This document shows positions 13,586 to 22,538 of a stretch of 64,000 bases of DNA, piece by piece. The notes under the pieces were generated by a model. It ran no database searches, was not told the origin of the DNA, and saw only the letters and a program-made list of their open reading frames with translations. Made by a program: the position numbers and the translations under genes. Within the stretch, counting starts at the first letter, position 1. Every line of letters begins with the position of its first letter. Source of the DNA: CAWEBF01 sp963807235 (GTDB lineage Bacteria > Acidobacteriota > Vicinamibacteria > Vicinamibacterales > UBA2999); assembly GCA_963807235.1 (NCBI GenBank), contig CAWEBF010000026.1, positions 37,320 through 101,319 of the forward strand. Direction: 5' to 3'.

Positions 13586-14650
13586 ATGAATCTGAACTGG
13601 AAACCCCTCGCCGCTGTCTCGCTCGTGTGCACCTTTGTCGCGCCGCTCGGCGCGGAGGTCTTCGAGCAAGTGCTCGTCAAGGTGAACGGCGACATCATCA
13701 CCAAGACCGAGTTCGAGCAGCGACAGGTGGCGGAGCTCCGCAGCCGGCCGGAGCTGGGGAACGTGTCGCCCACGAGCCCGGAGCTGCGCAAGGCGGTCGT
13801 GGAAATCACGCCCGACCTGATCCTGGCGGCCGTGGACGAATTGCTGCTGGTGCAGCGGGGGCGCGAGCTGGGCTGGGCGATGGGCGACGAGCAGTTCAAC
13901 TCGTGGCTGGTCGGCTTCAAGAAGCAGAACAATCTCGACGACGACGCCATGTTCCAGGCCGCGCTGAAGCAGGAAGGCATGACTATGGCCGACCTGCGGC
14001 GCAACCTCGAGAAGGCGATGCTCGTCAGCAACGTGCAGCGCGCCGAGGTAAACGACAAGATCGGCGTCACGGAGGAAGAGGCCAAGGCCTACTACGCCGA
14101 GCACGCGAAGGAGTTCACCACGCCGTCCGAGGTGACGCTGCGCGAGATCCTCATCGAGGTGCCAACGACCGACAAGGGCGTCAACGTGGCGCAGGACGAC
14201 GAGGCGAAGGCCCGCGCCGAAGCTCTCCGCGCGCGGCTGCTGGGAGGCGAGCCGTTCCCGCGGCTGGCCGCCGACTTCTCGGCCGCGCCCTCGCGGGCCA
14301 ATGGGGGCCTGATCGGTCCGTTACGGCAGGACGAGCTGGCGCCGGCGTTCCAGAAGGTGCTGGAGCCGATGAAGGTCGGCGACATCACCGAGCCTATCAG
14401 GACCACCAGGGGCTATCAGCTGCTGAAGCTCGAATCGCGCACCGAGGTTCGCGTGCGGAGTTTTGCCGAAGCACGCGGTGCGATCGGCGATCGTGTAGCG
14501 GAAACGAAACGCCAGGGCGAGCTGATGAAATACCTCGACCGCCTGCGCTCCCAGGCCACCGTCACCTGGCGGAACGACGAGCTGAAGCGCGCCTACGACC
14601 AGGCACTCGCCAAGAGGCAAGCCGCCGCGCCGGACACCCCGGCACCCTGA
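13586..14650 (+). CDS. SurA-like parvulin peptidyl-prolyl isomerase, copy 1
   Basis: A 354-residue secreted foldase. A signal-peptide-like start (MNLNWKPLAAVSLVCTFVAP, then LGAE) precedes a SurA_N-type helical domain (VNGDIITKTEFEQRQ). A parvulin rotamase domain follows at about residues 175-275, with LREILIEVP, ARLLGGEPFPRLAADFS, GGLIGPLRQDELAPAFQ and TTRGYQLLKLES. SurA-type proteins help outer-membrane and secreted proteins fold in the periplasm. A near-identical paralogue follows at 14746. Copy 1 has SWLVGFKK where copy 2 has SILANIKK, and most other differences are clustered nearby. Confidence 0.9.
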   Translation: MNLNWKPLAAVSLVCTFVAPLGAEVFEQVLVKVNGDIITKTEFEQRQVAELRSRPELGNVSPTSPELRKAVVEITPDLILAAVDELLLVQRGRELGWAMGDEQFNSWLVGFKKQNNLDDDAMFQAALKQEGMTMADLRRNLEKAMLVSNVQRAEVNDKIGVTEEEAKAYYAEHAKEFTTPSEVTLREILIEVPTTDKGVNVAQDDEAKARAEALRARLLGGEPFPRLAADFSAAPSRANGGLIGPLRQDELAPAFQKVLEPMKVGDITEPIRTTRGYQLLKLESRTEVRVRSFAEARGAIGDRVAETKRQGELMKYLDRLRSQATVTWRNDELKRAYDQALAKRQAAAPDTPAP

Positions 14651-14652
14651 CG

Positions 14653-14715
14653 TAGGCTTTCGGCTTTAGGCTCTAGGCTTTAGGCAGGCCCAGAGCCCAG
14701 AGCCCAGAGCCCAGA
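14653..14715 (+). repeat. Two adjoining 7-bp repeat arrays (TAGGCTT and GCCCAGA types)
   Basis: Five units related to TAGGCTT occupy 14653-14687 (TAGGCTT, TCGGCTT, TAGGCTC, TAGGCTT, TAGGCAG). Four perfect GCCCAGA units follow at 14688-14715. Together they fill most of the 95-bp spacer between the duplicated SurA-like genes. Confidence 0.85.
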
Positions 14716-14745
14716 GCCAGCCGAGAGTTACAATCAACGGTGCAC

Positions 14746-15822
14746 ATGAATCTGAACTGGAGACCCCTCGCCGCTGTCGCGCTGGCGTGCACCTTTGTCG
14801 TGCCGCTCGGGGCGGAAATCTTCGAGCAGGTGCTGGTCAAGGTGAACGGCGACATCATCACCAAGACCGAATTCGAGCAGCGACAGGTAGCGGAGCTCCG
14901 CAACCGGCCGGAGCTGGGGAACGTGTCGCCCACGAGCCCCGAGCTGCGCAAGGCGGTTTCGGAAATCACGCCCGACCTGATCCTGGCGGCCGTGGACGAA
15001 CTACTGCTGGTGCAGCGGGGGCGCGAGCTGGGCTGGGCGATGGGTGACGAGCAGTTCAATTCGATCCTGGCCAACATCAAGAAGCAGAACAATCTCGACG
15101 ACGACGCCAAGTTCCAGGCCGCGCTGAAGCAGGAAGGCATGACGCTGGCCGAGCTGCGGCGCAACCTCGAGAAGTCGATGCTCGTCACGCAGGTGCAGCG
15201 CGCCGAGGTGAGCGACAAGATCAGCGTCACGGAGGAAGAGGCCAAGGCCTACTACGCCGAGCACGCGAAGGAGTTCACCACGCCGTCCGAGGTGACGCTG
15301 CGCGAGATCCTCATCGAGGTGCCAACGACCGACAAGGGCGTCAACGTCGCGCAGGACGACGAGGTGAAGGCCCGCGCCGAAGCTCTCCGCGCGCGGCTGC
15401 TGGGAGGCGAGCCGTTCCCGCGGCTGGCCGCCGACTTCTCGGCCGCGCCCTCGCGGGCCAACGGGGGCCTGATCGGTCCGTTGCGGCAGGACGAGCTGGC
15501 GCCGGCGTTCCAGAAGGTGCTGGAGCCGATGAAGGTCGGCGACATCACCGAGCCCATCAGGACCACCAGGGGCTATCAGCTGCTGAAGCTCGAATCGCGC
15601 ACCGAGGTTCGCGTGCGGAGTTTTGCCGATGCACGCGGCGCGATCGGCGAGCGTGTGGCGGAAACGAAACGGCAGGGTGAGCTGATGAAATACCTCGACC
15701 GCCTGCGCTCCCAGGCCACCATCACCTGGCGGAACGACGAGCTGAAGCGCGCCTACGACCAGGCACTCGCCAAAAGACAAGCCGACGTGGCGGCCGGTTC
15801 GCCGGCCGCTCCGGCGCCCTGA
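14746..15822 (+). CDS. SurA-like parvulin peptidyl-prolyl isomerase, copy 2
   Basis: A tandem duplicate of the preceding gene, 358 residues, with the same signal peptide, SurA_N-like and parvulin domains. The nucleotide sequence of the parvulin half is almost identical to copy 1, including silent positions, and the 5' leader (CAATCAA followed by GGTG) is also shared. Divergence is concentrated around residues 105-155 (SILANIKKQ; TLAELRRNLEKSMLVTQVQR). ATG 14746 is chosen because it aligns with the start of copy 1. The C terminus is slightly longer (AAGSPAAPAP). A recent duplication or gene conversion explains the pattern. Confidence 0.9.
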   Translation: MNLNWRPLAAVALACTFVVPLGAEIFEQVLVKVNGDIITKTEFEQRQVAELRNRPELGNVSPTSPELRKAVSEITPDLILAAVDELLLVQRGRELGWAMGDEQFNSILANIKKQNNLDDDAKFQAALKQEGMTLAELRRNLEKSMLVTQVQRAEVSDKISVTEEEAKAYYAEHAKEFTTPSEVTLREILIEVPTTDKGVNVAQDDEVKARAEALRARLLGGEPFPRLAADFSAAPSRANGGLIGPLRQDELAPAFQKVLEPMKVGDITEPIRTTRGYQLLKLESRTEVRVRSFADARGAIGERVAETKRQGELMKYLDRLRSQATITWRNDELKRAYDQALAKRQADVAAGSPAAPAP

Positions 15823-15842
15823 CGCCGCCGGGCCGGACCTCG

Positions 15843-16364
15843 ATGGTCCTCCCATCCCAACCGGTTTCCGCAGCGCCCGCTCAGTGGTTCGCCGTGTGGA
15901 CGCGATCCCGGCACGAGCAGACGGTGCGCGGCCAGCTGGAACAGAAGGCCATCGAGTCGTTTCTGCCGACAGTCTCGAAGTGGAGCCGGTGGAAGGACCG
16001 GAAGAAGCGCATCGACTGGCCGCTCTTTCCCGGATACTGCTTCGCGCGCTTCGACTCTCGCACGCGCCTCGAGGTGTTGAAGTGCGCCGGCGTCGTCAAC
16101 ATCGTGTCGGTGGACGGCGAGCCGGCCCCGATTCCCGATCGCGACATCGACGGCATCAGGCAGCTCGTCGAGAGCGAACTGGCGTACGATCCGTGCCCGC
16201 TGATCCATGAAGGCGACATGGTCGAGGTCTCGCACGGGCCGCTGAAGGGCGTTGTGGGCCGGCTGGTCCGCAAGAACGACAAGGCACGCTTGCTGCTGTC
16301 CGTCGATCTGATCGGGCAAGCCGTCAGCGCTGAGGTAGACGCCGCAGATGTTCGACCGTACTGA
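15843..16364 (+). CDS. Specialised NusG paralogue (RfaH/UpxY/LoaP-like antiterminator)
   Basis: A 173-residue protein with an NGN domain (WFAVWTRSRHEQTVRGQLEQ, FLPTVSKWSRWKDRKK, FPGYCFARFD, CAGVVNIVSVDGEPAPIPD) and a C-terminal KOW domain (EGDMVEVSHGPLKGVVGRLV). Housekeeping NusG normally sits in the secE-nusG-rplK cluster. This copy lies among polysaccharide genes and has the basic 'sRWKDRKKRIdwPLFPGY' segment typical of locus-specific paralogues. Those bind paused RNA polymerase and let it read through long surface-polysaccharide operons. Which operon it acts on cannot be told from the sequence. The gene is intact; the next ATG begins 1 bp after its stop. Confidence 0.87.
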   Translation: MVLPSQPVSAAPAQWFAVWTRSRHEQTVRGQLEQKAIESFLPTVSKWSRWKDRKKRIDWPLFPGYCFARFDSRTRLEVLKCAGVVNIVSVDGEPAPIPDRDIDGIRQLVESELAYDPCPLIHEGDMVEVSHGPLKGVVGRLVRKNDKARLLLSVDLIGQAVSAEVDAADVRPY

Positions 16365-16365
16365 C

Positions 16366-17476
16366 ATGAGCACACGAGGCCGACGCCGGAAGTCGGGAGC
16401 CGGAAGCCGGAAGCCGGAAGCCCGGACCACGAGGATCGGCGGCATCGAGCTTTCGTCCCCGCTCGTCGTCGCCCCCATGGCCGGCATGACCGACACCGCG
16501 TTTCGCCGCCTGGTAAAACGCCAGGGCGGGTGCGGGCTGGTTGTCACCGAGATGGTGTCGTCCGAGGGCCTGGTGCGCGGGATCGACCGCACCCTCGATA
16601 CGCCGAGTACACCGAGGAGGAGCGTCCGGTTTCGATCCAGATCTTCGGTGGCGATCCCGAGAAGATGGCCGCCGCCGCGCAGGTGGTCGAAGGCATGGGC
16701 GCCGACATCGTGGACGTGAACATGGGGTGCCCCGTCCGCAAGATCGCCAAGCACAACGCGGGCTGCAGCCTGATGCGCGAGCCCGAGCACGCGGCTCGCG
16801 TCATCGCCGCCATGACCCGCGCCGTTCGGATTCCCGTCACGGTGAAGATGCGCGCGGGCTGGAACGACACGTCCCGCAACGCTCCGGACCTGGCGCGCCG
16901 CGTGCAGGACGCGGGCGCCGCGGCGGTGACGATTCACGGCCGGACGGCGGAACAGTCCTACACCGGGCTGGCCGACTGGGATCTGGTGGCGCGCGTCGCC
17001 GATGATCTGGACATCCCGGTGTTCGGGAGCGGGGACTGCGTGGAACCCGAGCAGATCACGGAGCGGCTGCGGTCGGGCGTCAGCGGCGTGCTGGTGGGCC
17101 GCGGCGTGCTGCGCAACCCGTGGATACTGGCGCAGGCCAGCGCGCTGGCGCGCGGCCAGACGCCGGCCACGGTTTCGACGGCCGACCGCGGGCAGTTCCT
17201 TCGCGACTACCTCCGATTGCTGCTCGAGGAGCGTGTCGGTGAGGATGCCGGCTTCCGGCATATCGCGCCAGGCACCGCGAGCACCGCGCCCGAGCCGGCC
17301 CGCGGCCGGGAGCGGTGGGTGGTCAACAAGCTGCGCGCGCTCTGTGCCTGGTATACCAAGGGCCTCGAGGGCGGGGCAGCGCTTCGCGTGGGCATCAACA
17401 CGGCCGGCAGCATCGGCGAGGTGCACGAGCTCATCGATCAGCTACTTCGGCGCCCCGGTCGGCGCCGGGACGATGA
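16366..17476 (+). CDS. dusB: tRNA-dihydrouridine synthase (DusB-like), frameshifted
   Basis: This FMN enzyme reduces uridines in the tRNA D-loop. The motifs are SSPLVVAPMAGMTDTAFRRL, SIQIFGGDPEKMAAAA, the active-site region VNMGCPVRKIAKHNAGCSLM (the catalytic Cys is in NMGCP), VTVKMRAGW, AVTIHGRTAEQSYTG and GVLVGRGVLRNPW. A one-base deletion near 16598 separates the N terminus from the rest. The 3' end is uncertain: the main frame reads on past ATG 17473 of the epimerase, so another indel near 17450 is likely and the natural stop probably overlaps that ATG. The first 20 residues are encoded by a 7-bp repeat array and are not family-like. Confidence 0.9.
16388..16422 (+). repeat. 7-bp tandem repeat array (GGAAGCC type) inside the dus 5' end
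   Basis: Five heptamers (GGAAGTC, GGGAGCC, GGAAGCC x3) lie within the first 20 codons after ATG 16366. They encode a basic, low-complexity N-terminal tail that is not part of the Dus fold. A change in copy number would shift the frame. Confidence 0.8.
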
Positions 17477-18440
17477 CGCGTCAACAAGCCTCAGCGCGCG
17501 CTCGTCACGGGCGGGGCCGGGTTCATCGGCAGCCATCTCGTGGACAGCCTGCTCGCCGACGGCTGGGACGTCACGGTGGTGGACAGCTTCGACCCTTTCT
17601 ATCCGGCCGCCGTCAAACGCGCGAACATCGACGCACACCAGCGTCACCCTCGATGGCGACTGCACGAACTGGACGTCGCCGACCCCGAGAGCCTGAACGG
17701 GCTGACCGGGCGCCTTCGACGTGATCGTGCATCTGGCCGCCAAGGCCGGCGTGCGGCCGTCGATTGCGGACCCTCTGGCCTACCAGCGGGCCAACGTCGC
17801 CGGCACGCAGGCGATGCTGGAGTTCGCGCGGGCGCGCGGCGTGCCGCAGTTCGTGTTCGCGTCGTCGAGCAGCGTCTACGGCGTGAACCCGCGCGTGCCG
17901 TGGAGCGAAGACGATCACGTGCTGCAGCCGATCAGTCCCTACGCGAGCACGAAGGTCAGCGGCGAGCTGCTGGGCCACGTGTATTCGCAGCTGTTCGGCA
18001 TCCGGTTCCTGGCCCTGCGTTTCTTCACGGTGTACGGCCCGCGGCAGCGGCCCGATCTGGCGATCCACGCGTTCGCGCGCAGGCTGATGCGGGGCGAGGC
18101 CATCCCGATGTTCGGCGACGGGAGCACGAGCCGCGACTATACGTTCGTGGACGACGTGATTGCCGGCGTGAGGGCGGCCATGACCTACACCGCCTCGAGC
18201 TACGAGGTCATCAATCTCGGGAACAACCGGACAGTCGGGTTGCGCGAGATGATCTCGGCCCTCGAGCACGCGTTGGGCGTGACCGCGACCATCGAGCGGC
18301 ACCCCGAGCAGCCGGGCGACGTCCCGCGCACCTGGGCCCGCATCGACAAGGCGCGGGAGTTATTGAACTACAACCCCGCCACGACATTCGATCAGGGTGT
18401 GAAGGCGTTCTGTGAGTGGCTTAGCGCCACTCAACCCTGA
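17473..18440 (+). CDS. NAD-dependent sugar-nucleotide epimerase (UDP-glucuronate 4-epimerase-like), frameshifted
   Basis: An extended short-chain dehydrogenase of about 320 residues. The Rossmann motif ALVTGGAGFIGSHLVDSLL, the serine/tyrosine segment FASSSSVYG, the catalytic YASTK, and LRFFTVYGPRQRPD fit the GalE/CapI/UDP-GlcA 4-epimerase group. The start ATG 17473 is linked to the Rossmann frame by removing one T just after it. A second extra base near 17707 separates TGR from FDVIVHLAAKAGVRPS. The C-terminal part from 17721 is intact. It probably makes a uronic acid or galactose-type precursor for the surface polysaccharide exported by Wzm/Wzt. Confidence 0.86.
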
Positions 18441-18448
18441 TCGGCGCT

Positions 18449-18483
18449 GGCTCTGGGCTCTAGGCTTTAGGCTCTGGGCTACC
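18449..18483 (+). repeat. 7-bp tandem repeat array (GGCTCTG type)
   Basis: Five heptamers (GGCTCTG, GGCTCTA, GGCTTTA, GGCTCTG, GGCTACC) fill the gap between the convergent epimerase and PilT-like genes and reach the stop codon of the latter. The run contains TCTGGGC, the reverse complement of the GCCCAGA unit seen at 9418 and 14688. This is the last period-7 array I see in the window. Confidence 0.8.
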
Positions 18484-20280
18484 CGCGCGCCCAGCGCTTC
18501 GAATTCGATCGTCGTTCGGCGCCTACCGGTTGCAGCTCCGATTCCATCGCCTCGACCGTCGCGCCCGTGGCGCGCGCCGTGCGACCCGCGGACCGGACCA
18601 GCGACACCAGGTGCCGGCGATCGAGCGCGTTCTCGGCGGCCTGGCGCAGCGGCAGGTGACCATGCCGCACGCTGCGCGCCAGGCGCTCGTCCACGGTGAA
18701 CATGCCCGACAAACCCTGGCGCTGCAGGCGAGTGGCGCCGGCAAAATCGCCCGACGCGATGAGGCTCGAAATCTCGCTCGTCCCGATCAGCAGATCCTGA
18801 ACGGTCGTGCGCCCGCCGCCCAGACGGCGAAGCGTTCGTGTGGCGAACGCCGCGCGGAAGCTCCCGGCCAGCGAGAGCCGGACCTGGGCATCGCCCGACC
18901 GACGATCCGCGGCCCACCAGGCTCCGCATGGCCTGAAGCGACGTCGGAGCCACGACGGCCAGGATCACCAGGCGCCCGCCTTCACTGGCCCGGGCGATCT
19001 CCCGGCCCGAGCCCTCGGCCTGCGGCAGGGCCACAAGCAGAATGTCTGGCGATTCCGCCACGGCGCTGCGAATCGCCGCGCCTGCTTCGTTCGGGGTGAA
19101 CTCGCGCTGGCTGACAAAGGACCCGGTCACCTGCGGACGCTCGGCGCCGTCGGGGCGCAGAACGAGCACGTATCCGCCGCGGCGCTGCGCGGCAAGGTCG
19201 GCCACGCTGCTGGCAAGCGCCAGCGCGTCGTCGGTCGTCCCTCCCGACACCACGATGAGGCCGTCGCCGTCGCACGCCGCCTTCACCTTTCTGGGCACCA
19301 GGCGGTGCAAGCCGCGGGCGGCCGCGGTCGGCTGCAGCCGGATGATGAGTCCGCGACCCTGATCGTCGGCAAAGAGCCGGCACGTCACGCGGCCGAGCTT
19401 CAGATCGGCATGAACCCACTCACCTTCGGCCCCACGCTGCCACGACTGGTCGCCACCTCCCTCGAGGTCGCTGACCAGCTGGGCGATGGCGGCCTCATCC
19501 AGCGCAAACTCGCCCACGGTATCCAGGCGGTCGTCCACGCGCACGACCGGAAGGGAGCCAGCGCGGAGATAGACGGCGGTCGCGCCTTTGTCGGCCGCGT
19601 CGATGGCCCATGCCATCAGATCGCCCGTCACGCGGGTGCGACCCGGCGTCTGAAGACACCTTTGCGGATTCGGACCTGGTCGGCGCAAACGATTCGTGAA
19701 TCGGCATGGCGGTAGGCACTGAAAAAGAGGTTGAAGCCTGAGGCGCCGGCTCGACGTCGACCTGCGCCCATGAATCGTCTTGCGCGGCGACGACGCCGGC
19801 GTCTGGCACGATCTCCGGAGGCGGCGCCGGGGTGTGGGCCGAATCCTCGACGAAGATTCCCGGCGACGGCTCCAATTGGTCCAGCTGCACGGCCGAGGTC
19901 AGCGTCTGCTCCGGCGCGGCAAACAAGCTGTCGTCGCCCGTCAGCTGAACAGGCGCCACTTCGGGAGCGGGGACAACGGTGCGCTTCAGCTCGATCGAGA
20001 TGCCGTCGTCGGAGCGCAGGACGGTTGCCGAGAGCGTCAGCCCCGCCGATGGCACCGCCACCTGCTCGGACGCGAAGCCACTCTCCTTGAAGGCCTGTCG
20101 CCCCGGCTCGGAGAAGATCTGCCCGACCAGTGCCTCGAGCGCGTTGTCCGACAGGGTGGCCTTTGCCACGTCCTGACGCTGGGTTCCCGCGACGACGTAG
20201 GGCGCGCGGCCCGACTCGAGCACGAGGCTGTCGCCGTTGGCGCGCATCATCGCAGTGCAGAGAGAAGGCAGCATATCCAT
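18479..20280 (-). CDS. PilT/GspE-like protein lacking Walker A (two frameshifts)
   Basis: About 600 residues read from ATG 20280. Two stretches resemble the PilT N-terminal domain: one near the start (MLPSLCTAMMRANGDSLVLE) and a second after a Pro/Ala-rich linker (MAWAIDAADKGATAVYLRAG). A RecA-like core follows, in which FVSQREFTPNEAGAAIRSAV and ESPDILLVALPQAEGSGREI align with PilT Asp-box/Walker B regions. The expected GPTGSGKST reads SGGTTDDALALAS, so ATP binding seems lost. The end (SLIASGDFAGATRLQRQGLS, HGHLPLRQAAENA) resembles the PilT C terminus. Frameshifts lie near 19637 and 18890. It follows a PilZ gene by 2 bp. A regulatory or scaffold role in type IV pili or secretion is inferred. 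Confidence 0.7.
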
Positions 20281-20282
20281 AT

Positions 20283-20687
20283 CTATTTCCGCTCCGGAAG
20301 CGTGGTTCGTTCCTCGAATTTGAACGCGGTTCTAAACACCGTCGGACCCAGGGAGTGGACCATCGACCTCACGACGACGGCGCGCAGGCTGCGGCGCACA
20401 CCGTCGATTTGCAACAGGAGCTCGACGGCGCCGCCCGGCCGGAGCCTCGACGTCGTTTCCGCGAGAAGGCCAGACTCGGACAGGTTGAGCGGTTTGGCAT
20501 CGGACCCGCCACGGATGCTCAACTTCACCTCGCGGCCGACTGCCTCCACCGGCACCCGCGGTGCGTCGCGCCGCTCCACAACGGCCGCGGCCGCCGGGGC
20601 GGCCGGCGTTTCCGGAGGGGCCGGACTGGCCACCTGGGCTTCGAGCTGAGCGAAGAACGCATCGAGGTCTAGCGAGTCGTCACTCAT
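20283..20687 (-). CDS. PilZ-domain protein
   Basis: A 134-residue protein with an Ala/Pro-rich N-terminal segment and a PilZ domain: RRDAPRVPV supplies the RxxxR c-di-GMP motif and LNLSESGLLAE supplies the D/NxSxxG motif. PilZ domains bind c-di-GMP at the junction of these motifs. It is the first gene of a minus-strand pair with the PilT-like gene, 2 bp apart, so the two products probably act together, for example by docking c-di-GMP information onto the PilT-like protein. The gene is intact. The 228-bp divergent gap upstream also serves the sensor gene on the plus strand. Confidence 0.85.
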   Translation of the reverse strand: MSDDSLDLDAFFAQLEAQVASPAPPETPAAPAAAAVVERRDAPRVPVEAVGREVKLSIRGGSDAKPLNLSESGLLAETTSRLRPGGAVELLLQIDGVRRSLRAVVVRSMVHSLGPTVFRTAFKFEERTTLPERK

Positions 20688-20851
20688 CGAGGCCCACTTG
20701 CTTCACACGGCGACGCACCATGGCGGGTTCCTGCACCGGGGTGACGGCGCGCGGCGTTTAGTCTGCCGACCGCGGTCCTTCGGAACTCCGCTGAGAACAC
20801 GATGTGTTGTTTTTCGGCCGCTATTGGCAAAAAGACCAGCCCTGTCACAAA

Positions 20852-20867
20852 TGGCGGTCTGCTTGCA
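20852..20867 (+). promoter_or_regulatory. Sigma-54 (-24/-12) promoter of the sensor-like gene
   Basis: TGGCGGTCTGCTTGCA fits the sigma-54 consensus TGGCAC(A/G)NNNNTTGC(A/T): GG and GC are exactly 10 bases apart, and TGGC and TTGCA are both complete. Transcription would start near 20878, about 37 bases before ATG 20915. Confidence 0.75.
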
Positions 20868-20914
20868 CTCCAACTGAGGTTATCCAGAAGTTCTGGACGT
20901 GTTGCGCAAAATTG

Positions 20915-22519
20915 ATGACAGGTCCTCTTCAACATCTCGTGTCGAGCCGCTCGTGGGAGTGGCTGCGTGCGTTGTGCGGCCCGATGTCGCTCGACGTGCA
21001 GCTGCTGGACCTGGCCTACGTTCCGGTGCCGTTGGTCCCGTCGCGGCCGGGGGCTCCAACGGGGCCACTCGACCACGATGCGATCCGGCGGCTGCGCCCA
21101 GCCGCCGAAGCCGTGGTGGGCCTGCAGACGCCGCAGGTGGCCCGTCTGGCGTCGCACCCCGTGACCCTCTCCCCCGTGCGGCTCGGGGGCGCGCTCGTGG
21201 GAGTGATGATCGTTGCGCATCTCGACGCGGCCACTGCGGGGTCGGAGCAGCACCTGGCGACCGTCAGCGGCTGGCTGAGAACGGCGGTCGAGCAGCATCT
21301 CTCCAGTCAGGCCGTGGGCGCCGATCACCTCGCGGCGCTCAACGAGGCCTTGCGCGCATCCGCCTTCGACGGGTCCGATCGGCGGCTGGTGTCGGTGTTC
21401 GCTGAAGCGCTCGCGGTCTGGCACGACATCGAAGTGGTCGGCTACGTGGAGACGGCGCCGGGTGTCTTTACCACCGCCGTGTCGCTGGCAGGCCGTCGCC
21501 GTGCCGCGGCCCCTCTGGTGTTTCCACCGCAAGCAGTACCCGCGCCACAGCGGCTGATCCGGATGCCCCAGACCCACGTGGACAACGGCGATCGCAGCGG
21601 TGCGGATGCGCTCGTCGTCACGCTCACGCGAAGCGGCGGTGCGCTCTGGCTGCTGACGCTCTCGGGCGAGATCGACGCCTGCGATCCGGCGCTCCTGTCC
21701 GGCTACGTCTCGGCGCTCGACATCACGCTCGCGTTGACGACGCGCGCGGCGAGTGCCCGAGTGGCACTGGCCGTCGCCAGCGATCTGGCGGCCGCGCCGC
21801 TTGATTCAGCAGGAGCGCTCGACCGCGCTCTCGAGCGCCTGCGCCGTGCGCTGGGCGCGAGCGCAGTGCGGTTTTCCACGAAAAACACCATGGATCTCCC
21901 GACAATCGGCGCACGCTCCGCCGGCGCGGCCGCTCTCCCTGGCACCGAGCCGCCCCTGGTCATCGAGTGCAAGACACCCGCGCTCGGGCACTTCGCGCTC
22001 GAGATCGAGCGTCAGACCGGCGGCCCGTGGACGCCCGTCGAACACGCCCAGGCCCGTGCCGTCGCCGACGTGCTCGAAGGATGGGCCGAGCGCCGCCTGC
22101 CCGCGAGCGCACCCCCACGGGACGCCGACACGCTCGCGCGCTCGATCGACGAGCGCGTCGCTCGCACCCTCGAGCGAGGAGACCCGATCACGCTCGCGGT
22201 ATTCGCCTGCTCGCCTTCGCCCACGGCTGCGCAGGCAGCGGCGCTTCTCACCGAATCCCGCCGCTTCCTGCGCGAGGGCGACGAAGCGGGTATCCTGCCA
22301 AACGGTCATGTGGTGTTCCTCCTTCCTCAGACCACGGCTCCACAGGCTCAGGCCGTGACGCGCCGGCTGAAAGCCGACCTCGCGCGGGCGGCCGCCGCCG
22401 CAGGAATCTCTATCGTCGCGGAAGCGTTCGCGTCTAGAATGCCGGGCCAAGAGGCAGTGGGCAGTCTCCTGCACGAGGCTCGATCGCGAATCGACGATTC
22501 GGGCCCTGTCCGGGCCTGA
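20915..22519 (+). CDS. Sensor-like protein with degenerate GGDEF-like C terminus
   Basis: An intact 534-residue soluble protein from ATG 20915 that I cannot assign to a named family. The N-terminal and central parts look like one or two GAF-type sensory modules (ALVGVMIVAHLDAATAGSEQ followed by HLATVSGWL; RRLVSVFAEALAVWHDIEVV). The last 120 residues have the spacing of a diguanylate cyclase domain: FLREGDEAGILPNGHVVFLL aligns with the 'lR..D...R.GGDEFvvLLp' region and is followed by AQAVTRRLKADLA. The GGDEF signature itself is replaced by ILPNGHV, so no cyclase activity is expected. It lies between PilZ genes and behind a sigma-54 promoter, which suggests a signalling role. Confidence 0.6.
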   Translation: MTGPLQHLVSSRSWEWLRALCGPMSLDVQLLDLAYVPVPLVPSRPGAPTGPLDHDAIRRLRPAAEAVVGLQTPQVARLASHPVTLSPVRLGGALVGVMIVAHLDAATAGSEQHLATVSGWLRTAVEQHLSSQAVGADHLAALNEALRASAFDGSDRRLVSVFAEALAVWHDIEVVGYVETAPGVFTTAVSLAGRRRAAAPLVFPPQAVPAPQRLIRMPQTHVDNGDRSGADALVVTLTRSGGALWLLTLSGEIDACDPALLSGYVSALDITLALTTRAASARVALAVASDLAAAPLDSAGALDRALERLRRALGASAVRFSTKNTMDLPTIGARSAGAAALPGTEPPLVIECKTPALGHFALEIERQTGGPWTPVEHAQARAVADVLEGWAERRLPASAPPRDADTLARSIDERVARTLERGDPITLAVFACSPSPTAAQAAALLTESRRFLREGDEAGILPNGHVVFLLPQTTAPQAQAVTRRLKADLARAAAAAGISIVAEAFASRMPGQEAVGSLLHEARSRIDDSGPVRA

Positions 22520-22538
22520 CGTTGTCGAGGTCGACCCC

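Noticed and set aside
17939..19715. Plus-strand open frames opposite the PilT-like gene (18530-19099 and 18807-19715)
   Set aside because: They are complementary to a recognisable protein and have no family motif; high GC keeps antisense frames open.
20825..20845. Minus-strand GGGCTGGTCTTTTTGCC as a sigma-54 promoter for the PilZ-PilT-like pair
   Set aside because: The gap between GG and GC is 11 bases, not 10, and it lies about 140 bases before the start codon.
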